This document shows positions 1 to 10,960 of a stretch of 64,000 bases of DNA, piece after piece; position 1 is the stretch's first letter; every line of letters begins with the position of its first letter. Source of the stretch: Byssothecium circinans (taxonomy: Eukaryota > Ascomycota > Dothideomycetes > Pleosporales > Massarinaceae); assembly GCA_010015675.1 (NCBI GenBank), contig ML976992.1, positions 2,730 to 66,729 of the forward strand, in the 5' to 3' direction. Both the position numbers and the translations under genes were made by a program. The notes beneath the pieces were generated by a model. It was given only the letters and a program-made list of their open reading frames with translations, did no database searches and had not been told where the DNA came from.

Positions 1-80
1 TAGTAATTACTAGGTGCTAAGCCTAATCAGGCGTTACTATTTAGTTATAACTAAATTACTTAGTAATTACTAAGTAAACC
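1..80. repeat. AT-rich palindromic repeat at the left edge
   Basis: This stretch is much more AT-rich than the following DNA and contains perfect palindromes: TTTAGTTATAACTAAA at about 40-55 and TTAGTAATTACTAA at about 59-72. A near copy of the second opens the window at 1-13. The arrangement resembles the end of a small inverted-repeat element or MITE cut by the window edge. No coding sequence or target duplication can be seen, so the element type is not established. Confidence 0.4.
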
Positions 81-830
81 CCCATCCATGGTCTCGTCAC
101 CTTTTCTTCGCTGACGTCGGCATGCTTTGAAATTCCAGTCGCAACATGGAGGGATGACGCCTCTACCGCTTGCGGGGTTCCGGACATATGTTTTGGAATC
201 ATTTCTAGAGCTCGACGTGAACGGCGGGAATGGAGGGAAATAACGGAGGTACGGAGGGTGCGTAAGATGTTTTGACTCGCCTGGCGAAAAAAGTCCTGGT
301 CGACCGACGAGGTAAAGGCTGAGGTTCCTTTTCCAGCCTAGTGTCCTCTCTCAACGGCCGTTTGATCGACGTGACATCATCAACCAAGTGATCTTTGTCC
401 AGACAGTCCAAAAAAAATGCTGCCCGGGACCGTGCGGTAAGTACTGCGGGTAAGAATGCGGTTCCGCGGTCATCACCTGCTTATACCCGACACCACGGTG
501 GTAGCATGTCATTGGTAGGACTTAAGCCTTGTGGGGCCGTCACAACTAACCTCGGCCGAAGCCGCGTTTGCGATTAAAAAAATCAGCACCTTTTTGTCAT
601 TGCGTGTCATAGGTAAGGCGTGTCTGATATAGGTGGAACTTTTCCCGTGTGTTGGTGCTTGGTTTCGAGTTTCCTCACACTTTGCTTCCCCCTCACAGCA
701 AGTAGCCCACATTTTGCGCTTTTTCCCCCTTCCATCTCTCGCCTTTTATTTTCTCCGTGTTTGAGGCCCTTCATTTCTCTCCCCCCTGTAGGTGTATTAT
801 CATCCAGACAACTATCAGACCATACACCCC
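81..830 (+). promoter_or_regulatory. Intergenic DNA and promoter of the DHA1 transporter
   Basis: I see no convincing gene here; the short reading frames overlap each other on both strands without family resemblance. The last 150 bases before the start codon (about 670-795) are strongly pyrimidine-rich on the plus strand, with runs of C and T. Such tracts are common just upstream of starts in filamentous fungi and probably mark the core promoter or leader. Confidence 0.4.
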
Positions 831-2935
831 ATGGAGAAATCACAACCAGAGCGTCAGAATGTCGATCCCGAATCCGGAAGGCAGGGCATACCGCACTTCA
901 AGCTCCTACTCGAGCAAGGCACCGTGACAGACGAAATTGTGAAGTGGCAATATGAGGGTTCGGGCACAGAAGAGGATCCATATGTGGTGGAGTGGATAGA
1001 AAATGATCCCAGGAATCCGATGACGTGGGGAAAGACGAAGAAGTGGATATGTACTTTCTGTATGGCGTTTGCGACGTTGACAGTATCGTTTTGCTCGTCG
1101 GCGTTCTCAGGTGGTGCGTATATGCCATCTATGGGAGAGAGATATGTGTACTAATTCACGTAGGTATCCAACAAATCATCCGAGAGTTTGAAGCCTCTCA
1201 AGAAGTTGTTACACTCGGTATCTCCCTCTTTGTTCTGGGGTTCGCACTAGGTCCGCTCTTATGGGCACCTTTTAGTGAATTGTATGGTCGGCAGAAAATC
1301 TTCTTTGTGTCCTTTCTCGCTTTCGTTGTCTTCAATGCTGGAGCCGCCGGGTCGAAAAACATTCGGACCCTCCTTATCCTTCGATTCTTCGCCGGCGCTT
1401 TTGGATCCAGTCCACTGACGAACGCTGGTGGTGTCGTCGCAGACCTGTTCGCAGCCAGGGACCGTGGACTTGCCATGTCCATCTTCTCCGTCGCCCCATT
1501 CATGGGCCCTGTGCTGGGTCCGATTGTTGGTGGCTTCCTTGGTATGACAGAAGGGTGGCGATGGGTGCAAGGATTGATGGCTATCTTCTCTGGCTTCATT
1601 TTCTTCGCTGCCATCCTTTGCACTCCTGAAACGTATCCACCAGTTCTTCTACGCCAACGCGCAGCAACTCTGTCAAATATGACTGGCAAGGTTTATATGT
1701 CCAGCGGTGATATTGAGCAGGGTAAGACCTCTCTCGGTGAGGCTTTTTCGACTAGTCTTAAGCGACCCTGGATTTTGCTCTTCACCGAGCCGATTGTTTT
1801 CCTGTTGTCGTTGTACATGTAAGTTTGACGTCTTCACATGTATAAAAGGAGAAGTGGCTCACAGACCTCAGGGCCATCATCTACGGAACACTTTACATGC
1901 TCTTCGGCGCATTCCCTATCGTCTACCGTACTGGCCGTGGTTGGAACCAAGGTATCGCCGGCCTACCGTTCATTGGTGTCGCTATTGGAATGTTCGCTGC
2001 TGTCGCCTATACTATTCTATACGACAATAAGCGCTACCTGAAATGCATTGAGAGATCCGAAGGCGGTTTTGCAGCCCCCGAGGACCGGTTGCCACCGTCT
2101 ATCCTCGGAGCTATCACGTTACCCGTGGGTCTCTTCTGGTTCGCGTGGACCAACTCTCCAGGCTTGCCCTGGGCGGCGAGTGTAGCTGCAGGTATACCTT
2201 TCGGATTCGGCATGGTTCTCATCTTTCTAAGCGTTATGAATTACCTCATCGATGCGTACACCATCTTTGCAGCCTCGGTTTTGGCGGGCAATGGCATTAT
2301 CCGATCAGTCTTCGGTGCCGCATTCCCATTGGTATGCCCTCCCCTCTTCCCTTCGTTCAGATTGTATGCTAATATCCGCTTAGTTCACATCCCAAATGTA
2401 CGGTCGTCTCGGTATCCACTGGGCATCCTCAATCCCCGCTTTCCTCGCCCTAGCCTGCCTCCCCTTCCCCTTCCTCTTCTACAAATACGGCGCCTCCATC
2501 CGCAAGAAATGCAAATACGCCGCCGAATCCGAAGCCTTCATGGAAAAGATCCGCGGCAAGGCCTTCGCCGCACAGCAATCCGACGACACAGACAGTTCAC
2601 ACACGCACGCCGAAGAAATGGAGGCAAATGCCGAGCAAGAGGCGATCGATTACTCGTATGAAAATGAGGCGGAGCCGCCGCGGTTCGAGGGGATAAAGAC
2701 GGGGAAGGAGGCCGTGGAAAAGAATGGAGAGGAGTTGCGGAAAGTGAGGAGCGCGAGGAGCGCAAAGAGTGCGAGGAGTACGAGGTCGCGGAGGAGTTTG
2801 AGGTCGGTAAATGAGTATTACGATAATCCGTATGAGATTGATCGGGTTCATACGAGGGAGAGTTTTAAGCCGGTGAGGAGTAGGGCGGGTAGTCATGCGG
2901 GGAAGGGGGTGCTGCGGACGAAGAGCAAGTCGTGA
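831..2935 (+). CDS. MFS transporter, DHA1 (drug:H+ antiporter) family
   Basis: Predicted plasma-membrane drug or polyamine/H+ antiporter of the 12-TM DHA1 group. Exons 831-1113, 1164-1818, 1872-2331 and 2384-2935 join without frame error into 649 aa. A soluble N-terminus ends in the [14 protein letters not shown] segment typical of fungal DHA1 proteins. The loop after TM2 has SELYGRQ (motif A), and TM5 has the antiporter motif C ([13 protein letters not shown]). Splicing restores FSGGIQQI, SLYMAIIYG and FPLFTSQMYG across the three junctions, all conserved positions in the family. The start follows a pyrimidine-rich leader and gives the usual N-terminus. The C-terminal tail of about 130 residues is long and basic, with repeated Ser-Ala-Arg/Lys steps. 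The substrate cannot be read from sequence; polyamine (Tpo-like) and multidrug roles are both possible. Confidence 0.88.
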
Positions 2936-3307
2936 GGTGGTTGTTTGAGTGCTTTCTACGTGCATTGGGTCGCATAGCGTGGTTCGATTGAGATGTTTGC
3001 ATAGGATGGGAGTTTATGATACCATGGACTCCTGCATTTTGAGCATGTTTTCTTCGTCAAAGTATAATATGTAATGAAGTATGTTTTAAACACTGATGCG
3101 TTCTTTCTTTGGTGGGCTTGATGGAAATAATGATATCTTGCAGGTCGTGTACCCGTGTACGATTGCGTGTCACAGGTTCAGCAATACTTTGCATAGGTCA
3201 AAGACGAGAAAGTGTCGCTGAACTCGTACCCTGAATGACTCGCTGAGTCAAGACAAGCAAATCACCATCAGACAAATATCAATATACAAGCTGAAGAAAT
3301 CAAGTCT
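2936..3307. other. Convergent intergenic spacer
   Basis: Spacer between the stop codons of the DHA1 transporter and the CorA-like gene. It is moderately AT-rich and presumably holds both 3' untranslated regions. No gene, repeat or RNA was recognised. Confidence 0.5.
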
Positions 3308-5439
3308 TCATGGTCGTCTAAGTATTCTCTCCCTCCATCTTGCACTATTATCGACAATCCAATCTTTACAGTCAAGACAAACCCTCCACGGACTTCTATG
3401 AGAAGCAATAATATAATTGACCAAAGAAGTTGACAAGAGCACAGCGAAGAATAGAACCCAGGGGTATTTGGAATGTACAAATTCCATGCTAAAAATCGCC
3501 GCGGTGAAGAGTAGGGGGAAAGCGACGTACTGGGACAGTGTAAGCAGCTGTATAAGAGACGCAGTACTAGGAAAAGACTAGCTTAACAACTATCTTTAGA
3601 AGAAGGATCAGGAACTTACGACCGTCATTTGAGTAAGCGTTCTGATGTTCGCACCTTGATCTATCGCCGTCTCGGCTTGTTTGAGACTCGACACTGTGTG
3701 AAGCTATTGCATGTCAAAGTTAATTTCCTATTCCGACATGCGTCATGTAGCGACTCACACTGTTGAGTTTGAACTTAAACCGCTCTCTTTTCGTAATCAA
3801 AAGCCGCTTCAGCCGCTCTAGCTCCGCCATGTGACGGATAATGTTGTCGATACGTCGGGGATACTCGAGTTTCTCACGTGCATGGATGGTAAAGAAGGAG
3901 ATTTGGGTCTTCTGGAACGTTTCCCAGGCGATGATGACGCCGCTTATGCAGTCGACGAAGATTTGGATGGTTTCTATGACGTTGCTGAGGGTTTGCGTGT
4001 GGGTTCTTTTCCTGTCGTCTTCGAATTTGCGCTGGATTTTTCGGCCCTGGTGCATGTCAGTGTCTTGGAAGCTAGAGGGGACCTGATTCCAAGCAACGTG
4101 TATGGACCGCAATATTACGGTTCATCGGTGCGCAGTTGCTCCTGGTGTACGACAGGGGTGAAATGGCTTACATATTCTTCCATACGGTTATTGAACGTCT
4201 CGATAAGCGCAGTATACTCCTCAGTCACCTGCAGCACCCGTCGATCCAGCTTCATCAGCCAGTAGTCTCGTGGGTCAAAGCATGGTGTTTCCATTGTGCC
4301 TACCCCCCCTAAAGGTGGGTCAAACCCGTTGCCGTGTGTACTGCCCGCAAGATATGTGAGTAAGTTGTCTTCGGAGCCAAAGTACGTATCGACAAGGAAC
4401 AGTTCAGTCCAGAACCATTCATCGGGACCCCAAGAGAGTGATGAAGTCTGCGCTTCATGGTAGTAAAGCTCTTCACTGTCGCCCGACTCTACTTGAAGAG
4501 GTAGAAGGCCTGATTTCCGAAGGCGTTTGTCAGATACTTTTCGCTCGTCTTTATGCAGAGGAGCGCGCCTCATTGCATGATATGGGATGTGGAACTCTAG
4601 GAAGAAGCCCCAAGTCTATCAATATTAGCCTTTGTGTCTGATCTCTAAAATGTACTGAGTACTTGGCCAAAGTTTCCTTTGAAGTGATCATCTCCGAAGT
4701 GGCACTATCTTGTGTCTGGCAAAAATTAAAGACGTACCGTAATCACGGAGAATATGTGCTCTCGCCCGAGGTATCGATGGAGAAAGCCTCTAATGGGGAT
4801 TACGGATCGCCTCGCGACTGTTGAAGCCAATACCAAAGCGCCGGCCGAAGTCAAATTGGGAATAAATCTAGGCAGCTTAGCCAGCAATATTCGGAACTCC
4901 TCACTATATGACTGACATGATCCGTTTTTCTGCCTTGTGCAACAGTCTCTACCATCACGCAAACATTAGCGGTCGGCATGGTGCGTTGAAGCATGGTCGG
5001 AGAGACGTACTTCTTGCTGTAAGCGGCGATATAATTCCGGTATAGTGAGATTAGTGGACAGAATCTGACAGCTATTGCATACCTGCCCTATTAATTTCGC
5101 ACAACGGTCATGTTTCTGGCGGTCGTCAAGCAGGGCAACGTCCGCGCTCTTACTCTTGGCCACTATGTCATGCTCCACAACACTCGCTCCGCCAATTTGT
5201 CGTACATTGATTGTTTCCTCGAGGTAATCTCGAAGAAGCTGTCGCTTTCGGGGAATGGCTTGGTCCAACCTGATGTAGCCATGTGACAAGAATCGCTGAA
5301 TGACTTCAGTTGTTGAGATTGGTAGCTGCGGAGGACAGAGCCGTGAGTCTTCGGCATGGTGATTTGCCACTGTTCGCTGAGTAAACTTTTCCCAAGGGTT
5401 GTGTGGCCGATACGTTTCTGACACCGACTCGTATGCCAT
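3308..5439 (-). CDS. CorA-like (Mg2+ transporter-like) fungal membrane protein
   Basis: Six exons on the minus strand (5439-5011, 4929-4738, 4615-4172, 4082-3759, 3703-3620, 3529-3308) join, every intron in phase 0, into 564 aa. The large N-terminal part is cytosolic. Residues around 200-355 carry the family pattern EFHIPYHAMR, then WFWTELFLVDTYFG and FDPRDYWLMKLDRR. A helical stretch (residues about 390-490) ends in SSLKQAETAIDQGANIRTLTQM. Two C-terminal membrane helices follow: YVAFPLLFTAAIFSM at about 492-506 and a second at about 514-533. This stalk plus two-helix layout is that of fungal CorA-like proteins. The canonical GMN signature after the first helix is absent, so metal transport is not assured. 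Start chosen at the first ATG in the frame of exon 1; an overlapping ATG at 5516 is in another frame. The gene is divergent from the small Cys-rich gene at 5770. Identity as CorA-like is fairly secure; function is open. Confidence 0.75.
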
Positions 5440-5769
5440 GTGTAGTGTAGCGCTTCGGCGGCCGGTGATGAGCCGTTGCCAGCAGACGACGGTTCCGCGG
5501 GAGATGCCCACGGCATGATGGAGGAGTAGTCTCGCTTGATTTACGGGAATAGAATTACAAGGCTGAGATTACAACTTTTTGTTCGTGGAGGAGAGTAGGC
5601 TGAGGTGGCCTGGAGCCAACAGTGTTTGATTGGTTCGCCTAGCTCAGGTTGAGAAGGTGCAGGTGACAGCAAGGGCTCTCCACCATACTTCTTGTACGAT
5701 CATCGCCGCAACCTCAATCTGACAGAAATCGACTGTACTTGAGAGTATTTGCAACCGCTAAGTGTTGAC
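5440..5769. promoter_or_regulatory. Divergent promoter, CorA-like gene / small Cys-rich gene
   Basis: 330 bp separate the two divergent start codons. A CCAAT-box core in reverse orientation (GATTGG, 5628-5633) lies near the middle, as in many fungal promoters bound by the HAP complex. No other element was recognised. Confidence 0.35.
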
Positions 5770-6251
5770 ATGCCCGATTCCGAGTGCGCTGGTCATTCCC
5801 CCCTGTGGGACGTTCAATCGGTCAGCCACCTCTCCCCTCTAGCTCATACTGACCTGACCATGTGTATCAAGTCATCTACATCTCATACGACACTGCTCTA
5901 TACAAGTTGCGAAGAAAATGCCTCTTTGCAAGATGTATGGACCACCCCTCTGGCGCTTGGGCACATTGAAGCATGCCTACCAGCAAGCTCGTTACCACCA
6001 AATACGCTTGGAGTATGGAAACCAGTGAGTTGGATACGGGCATAAAATGATGATTTTGCCTTAACTTTTGAAGGGAGAATGTGTAGATGGGAAGGAGTAC
6101 TGGTATTGTGTAAGTTATGCCAAGGTCGCACGTTGCGAGTCTAATGCCACCGTAGTGCAGTTGTGGAGACGGACCCAATGAAACATGGGATCCAAGCTGC
6201 CGCAATTGTGGCCATGTAAGAGATAAGGGTTGTAGCGTTGAACAAGGTTGA
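5770..6251 (+). CDS. Small cysteine-rich protein with CxCGDGP...CxxCGH motif
   Basis: Three exons (5770-6024, 6074-6109, 6156-6251), all phase 0, give 128 aa. The introns of 49 and 46 nt have good GTGAGT/GTAAGT donors; the second has a CTAAT branch site. Only splicing places the C-terminal 43 residues in one frame: YWYCCSCGDGP, eight residues, then CRNCGH and a further Cys. This W-x-C-x-C-G-D-G-P...C-x2-C pattern resembles small fungal proteins of unknown function and suggests a compact zinc-binding fold. The first 85 residues are less distinctive and have no signal peptide, so exon 1 is less certain than exons 2 and 3. Start chosen at the first ATG in frame; the open frame extends seven codons upstream without an ATG. 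Function unknown. Confidence 0.5.
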
Positions 6252-6949
6252 ACATTCTCAACGCGGGCAATCTTTACTTTAGTCGACGTAGCTTCAGAAT
6301 CTGCCCAGTAACAAGGACGTCAAAAGTGGTTTTCGACATGACTATCCCCAAGCTGTACTTTCGCAAAGCAAACTATATTATGGTTCCACTTCCAAGAATT
6401 TAAGCTGCCTATACGTTCGTTACTATATTGATAATGCCTGAACATGGCGATGCTGGCGTCCTTGCCATACGAACAAGCAAGGAGATCGAAGGCCGTGATT
6501 ATGAACGAGAGTAAGAATGACAGAATTGGGAATGACGAGGTTAACGACGAGAAGAAGGAGCCTGGAGGGCACAAGAGAATTTGGTATGTGGTGAAAATAA
6601 AGTGATGGAAAGGGAGAAACCGACACTGCAACAGAAGAGGGGCTCCAAGCAACCGACATGATCGGAAACAACACATATCATCCTCCCTTGATTTGAGCAT
6701 CGTACCAACCATTCACGTACATAAAGCTGGTTGAGAGAATTCAGGATGTATTGGACGAAGGATCGGTATTCCGGGATCCCGGCTCGGGAGGTTTCGGTTT
6801 GCTGCCCGCGACACGACTCAACGTCATCAAATTATTCACCTCAACTTTCAGTTCATTGTCCTCGTTGGGCGCACTTCAGCTACTCAACAAGATGCAAAAA
6901 AATCATTTACTCCATCACTCATAGCACACACAGCATTGACGGCGCGGCA
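6252..6949 (+). promoter_or_regulatory. Intergenic DNA upstream of HEM25
   Basis: About 700 bp with no supported gene. It should contain the 3' end of the small Cys-rich gene and the promoter of the mitochondrial carrier. I saw no strong TATA box or repeat. Confidence 0.35.
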
Positions 6950-8009
6950 ATGTCAGATGGCTCGAAGTCGCGCTCGTCGTCTTCCTGTAAGTTTGGTGCT
7001 GCTTAGAGCTCCACACGCTGAAAAAGCTCATCGCAATCAACATCGGACTAAATGGATGAATGCTAATGGTTGAGCAGTCCATTTTTTCGCCGGCCTGAGC
7101 TCTGGAATGCTCTCTGCTGTTCTCCTCCAACCCGCTGATCTCCTCAAAACTCGCGTGCAGCAATCGCACCAAAATACGCTCCTCACCACGATCAAATCGA
7201 TAGCCAGCGGGCCACAGCCTATACGGCAATTCTGGAGGGGAACGCTACCAAGTACACTGCGCACAGGATGTGGTTCCGCGATATACTTTTCTGGGCTGAA
7301 CGCGCTGCGACGGAGAGCCGAAGTCGCGACCCAGCGCGCTTCCGAATTCAAAGCCCGAACAGGAGATGGACATTCGAGTACACTGCCTAAGCTAAGCAAT
7401 ACGGTGAATCTGGCCACGGGAGCAGTGGCAAGGACAGGGGCAGGTTTTCTTATGATGCCAATCACGGTGCTGAAGGTGCGGTACGAGAGTAACCTCTACT
7501 CGTATTCCTCGTTGTTCTCAGCGTCAAGAGACATATTCCGCACAGAAGGTATCCGCGGATTCTTCAGGGGATTCGGTGCGACAGCTGTGCGCGATGGGCC
7601 GTATGCTGGTCTCTACGTTCTCTTCTACGAACAGTCGAAGAAGCGATTATCACGCCTCGCAACCACTATAGAAGAGAAGGCGCATAGCCCTACAACCATT
7701 CTCTCCTCCAGCACTTCTGCCGGTATAAATTTCAGCTCGGGTGTTGCTGCCGCTGGGCTCGCGACCACGGTGACGAATCCGTTCGATGCGATCAAGACGA
7801 GAATACAGCTGATGCCGGATGCGTACTCCAACACAGTGCAGGCAGCGAAGAAGATGTTGGTGGAGGACGGGTTGAGGAGCTTTTTTGGTGGACTAGGGAT
7901 CAGGATCGCGAGGAAAGCGGTCAGCTCGGCATTGGCCTGGACGGTATATGAAGAGTTGCTGCGACGGGCAGAGGGTAGTTGGTCAGAGAATATGGAACAG
8001 AGGATTTGA
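6950..8009 (+). CDS. HEM25: Mitochondrial glycine carrier (SLC25A38/Hem25)
   Basis: Inner-membrane carrier that imports glycine for 5-aminolevulinate synthesis, the first step of heme biosynthesis. Two exons (6950-6986 and 7078-8009) give 322 aa, typical for the family. The carrier fold has three repeats with signatures [20 protein letters not shown] and [10 protein letters not shown]; in the second the usual acidic residue is replaced, as is usual for this subfamily. [20 protein letters not shown] and [13 protein letters not shown] are characteristic of SLC25A38 rather than other carriers. The short first exon encodes a Ser-rich N-terminus, and the junction restores [11 protein letters not shown]. 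The intron of 91 nt contains GCTAAT before its AG. Start chosen because it is the only ATG joining in frame through a consensus donor. Confidence 0.9.
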
Positions 8010-9205
8010 GTGAGTACACCCACGGTCTTCAACAATGTATAATGCAAAAAGCATCGGCGTTCAGGCGGATCATGGGCGGATACCACTTCACTTCTCATTG
8101 CGGCCTGATGGCTCCAGCATGTAGATATTCGTTTGAGCTCATCGGTTCATGTACAATATTATGCCAAAATGAGGTTTATCACAAACCATGTCTCGATCAC
8201 AGTCGGAGGGGAAAAAGAACCCTTCATCGGGCTTTAGGCAGCTATTGCCAGGCAATATATTTCTACTACGGTGTGCTGACTATTTAGACCCTTTAAAAGT
8301 TTACACTACTTCGTAGCACTATACCGTGCAAGCTGTACCCTTGAAGGAATTGCACGGTGCGGTGACAGGTGCCCAATGGGCGAAGCTTGGGTCCGTCCAG
8401 TTCTCGGGCTGCATATCGGCTTCGTCGCGCCTTCAAGGAGTTGGTGAGTGAATTTTAGTCATGTCCGAGTGGACAAACAGAAGTCGGAGTTTGGACTTGG
8501 AGATGGTACTGCTCGGCGTGCTCCGCTGACCGGGTCGCGAGGCAAAGGCTGTGCACGCGGCGCGGTGAGCGGGCGCTCTCGCTCTCAAGACTCAGGCGTC
8601 CGTCAACTGGCGGACGGTCATGGTCACCGGTCCTGCGTCGGCTCCTCTCGCCAGTTGGCCATCAAAGATTCCACCGTCGGGCAGCACCGCACCGGTTTTT
8701 GAGGTTCCTTGCACGCCCAGCCTATTATTGCCCTGCTCGACGCTATGACGTAGCGCCGCCATCTCGCGACTGCGGCCCTCACCCTATCCCAGCCTCAACT
8801 CGCAGTAATCAGTCTGCAATCATCGACCATACGCCACCTGGCGACTCCCAAGACAATCGAACAGTCACCCACCCCGACCTTCCCTACCCTCGCCCCCAAG
8901 AAATAAAACCTGCCGGAGTGCCCCGCAAGAGCAACCGACATAACTCCCCATCACCTTGTTTTGTCTTTGCCGACACTCTTCTTCTTCATTCACCTGGCCT
9001 GCGTTAGCTAGTCACCACGGCTAGATTACTCGAGTAGTCGGTACGCTACCCCCCTCTCTTCCCTTGCCTGAATGTCTTCATACTAATTCAGCCATGCCCA
9101 GACGACCGGACCCCAATACAAGAGAAGTGCTTTGAAGTTTGCTGCACGAGAGCCGCGAGGAGACGTCAGGCCACTGCGGGGTAGAGTGCACCACACCTCA
9201 CCACC
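8010..9205 (+). promoter_or_regulatory. Promoter and leader of the DUF3824 gene
   Basis: No protein gene is supported. From about 8690 to 9060 the plus strand is C/T- and C/A-rich, as in fungal leaders. A probable 5'-UTR intron runs 9041-9091: GTACGC donor, TACTAAT branch, CAG acceptor. Just after it an ATG at 9094 opens a 13-codon upstream reading frame ending at 9135, ahead of the main start at 9206. Confidence 0.4.
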
Positions 9206-10960
9206 ATGTCCGAGTACAGCTACGACGACCGTCCGCGCCGTCACCGCTCCACCCGTGAGCGCGACCGCGAGCCTGAGTATGTGAGAGAGGAGACGTACAT
9301 CGAGCGCGGCGGCCGAGGCCAGGCCGCACAGCGCGATCTCGTCTACCGCCCCACCCGCGAGGAAAGCATCGAAGACATCCCGCGCGACTTCCCTCCGCCA
9401 GGCGCAGAGTACCGCAAGACCAAGTACCGCGAGGTCTACGAGCCTAGGCGCACTCGCTCAGCCCACCGCGACTACGACTACGATGACTACCATCGCCACG
9501 ACCGTGGCCGCCGCCCGCGCGATGACGACTATGACTACGATGTCTATTCCGATCGTCCCAAGCCCCAGCGTCGCAAGTCCATCGTCGACAACATCAAGGA
9601 CTTGGGCGAGGCTGCAGGTCTCGGTGGTGTCATAGGAGCCGTCACCGGCCGCGACCGTTCCAAGTCTCGACACCGGCGCGACCGCGACTACGACAGCGAT
9701 CGCTATGGAGGCTATGACGACCGCCGAAGCCGCCGCTACAGCTCTGGCTCACGTAGCCCTAGCCGACGAGGAGGCCACAAGAACACGGACAAGAAATGGG
9801 AACAGGCAGCCAAAGCCGCCATAGTAGCCGGCGCCGTTGAAGCCTTCCGAAGCCGCAAGACTCCTGGTCCATGGACGGGCGAGAAGGGCCAGCGCATAGC
9901 AACTGCTGCTCTTGGCGCTGCCGGTATCGACAGTCTTGTTGATAAGGATCCCGACAGGCACGGCAAGCGCCACGTCGCCGAGTCCGCCATAGGGGGTCTT
10001 CTCGCAAACCGTGTCGCCAATGGTCCTCGCTCGCGTTCCCGCGGTCGGAATGGCTCCAGGTCCCCTTCTCCCTCGCGATCCCGATCCCGATCCAGGTCCA
10101 TTTTCGGTCGCTCCCGATCCCGTGGCCGCGACAAGTCTCGTAACGGTGATGGCGAGAACACATTGGCCAAGGTGGCTGGCGGTGGTGCCGTGCTCGCAGC
10201 AGGCAAGGCTCTCTACGACCGCGTGCGCTCCAAGTCGCGCTCCAGGCGTGAACGCTCTCGCAGCTCCAGTGCAGACCGCTACGATCCACCTTCCCGGAGT
10301 TACCGCCGAGGCGGGTACGACACAGGGCGCAGTATGGACGACTCTTATTCAGGAGCTCAGGGAGCTAATACAGATCGCAGACTAGCGGCCGCCGGAGGAG
10401 GTGGTGCATTGACAGCCACCACGTCGAGGGGAAGGCGGGACAGCTCGAGTTCTACGTCGACCACCGACATGGAGTTGAAGCGCAAGAAACTGAGAGGTAA
10501 GGAACTCCTAACTGCCGGGCTGGCCACGGTCGCGACGATCCATGCCGCACATGGCGTGTACTCGTCCATGGTTGCTTCGGAGAACCGCCACAAGCTGGTA
10601 GCCAAGGGAGAAATGACGCCGGAAGAAGCCCGCAAACGCAAATCCAAGAACATGCTCCAGGACGCTGCCGCCGTCGGTATTGCAGCACTCGGAATCAAGT
10701 CGGCCTTTTCTGAGTGGAAAGAGATGAATGAGCAGCGGCACAGCGTGAAAGAGCTGGAGACGAGGCGTCGCAAGAGGAGGAAGGCAAGAGAACGCCGCGA
10801 GAAGGAGGCCCGGCAGAATGCCCTTGCTGGTCAGAACGGGGCTAATATGTATGCCTATCCTGTAGCTGCCAACCCCTATCCCACAACCTACTCGGACGCA
10901 AACCCCTATGCCGCTGTTCCTCCCCCACCTATCGGTGCACCACCGAGTGCGCGATACTAG
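9206..10960 (+). CDS. DUF3824-type RS/Asp-Tyr-rich protein
   Basis: Single-exon 584-aa protein of a fungal family usually annotated DUF3824; molecular role unknown. The N-terminal 200 residues are highly charged and low in complexity, dominated by Arg, Asp and Tyr (RDYDYDDY-like runs). Two alanine-rich, weakly hydrophobic blocks follow: KWEQAAKAAIVAGAVEAF at about 197-214 and IATAALGAAGID at about 231-242. They are separated and followed by Arg-Ser dipeptide tracts (SRSRSRSRS, about 290-312), with further similar blocks at about 320-335 and 430-500. The tail is rich in Pro, Tyr and Ala. RS tracts resemble those of splicing-factor proteins, but there is no RNA-binding domain. Start chosen as the first ATG of the long frame; an upstream ORF precedes it. 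Codon use is strongly C/G-ending. Confidence 0.8.
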   Translation: MSEYSYDDRPRRHRSTRERDREPEYVREETYIERGGRGQAAQRDLVYRPTREESIEDIPRDFPPPGAEYRKTKYREVYEPRRTRSAHRDYDYDDYHRHDRGRRPRDDDYDYDVYSDRPKPQRRKSIVDNIKDLGEAAGLGGVIGAVTGRDRSKSRHRRDRDYDSDRYGGYDDRRSRRYSSGSRSPSRRGGHKNTDKKWEQAAKAAIVAGAVEAFRSRKTPGPWTGEKGQRIATAALGAAGIDSLVDKDPDRHGKRHVAESAIGGLLANRVANGPRSRSRGRNGSRSPSPSRSRSRSRSIFGRSRSRGRDKSRNGDGENTLAKVAGGGAVLAAGKALYDRVRSKSRSRRERSRSSSADRYDPPSRSYRRGGYDTGRSMDDSYSGAQGANTDRRLAAAGGGGALTATTSRGRRDSSSSTSTTDMELKRKKLRGKELLTAGLATVATIHAAHGVYSSMVASENRHKLVAKGEMTPEEARKRKSKNMLQDAAAVGIAALGIKSAFSEWKEMNEQRHSVKELETRRRKRRKARERREKEARQNALAGQNGANMYAYPVAANPYPTTYSDANPYAAVPPPPIGAPPSARY

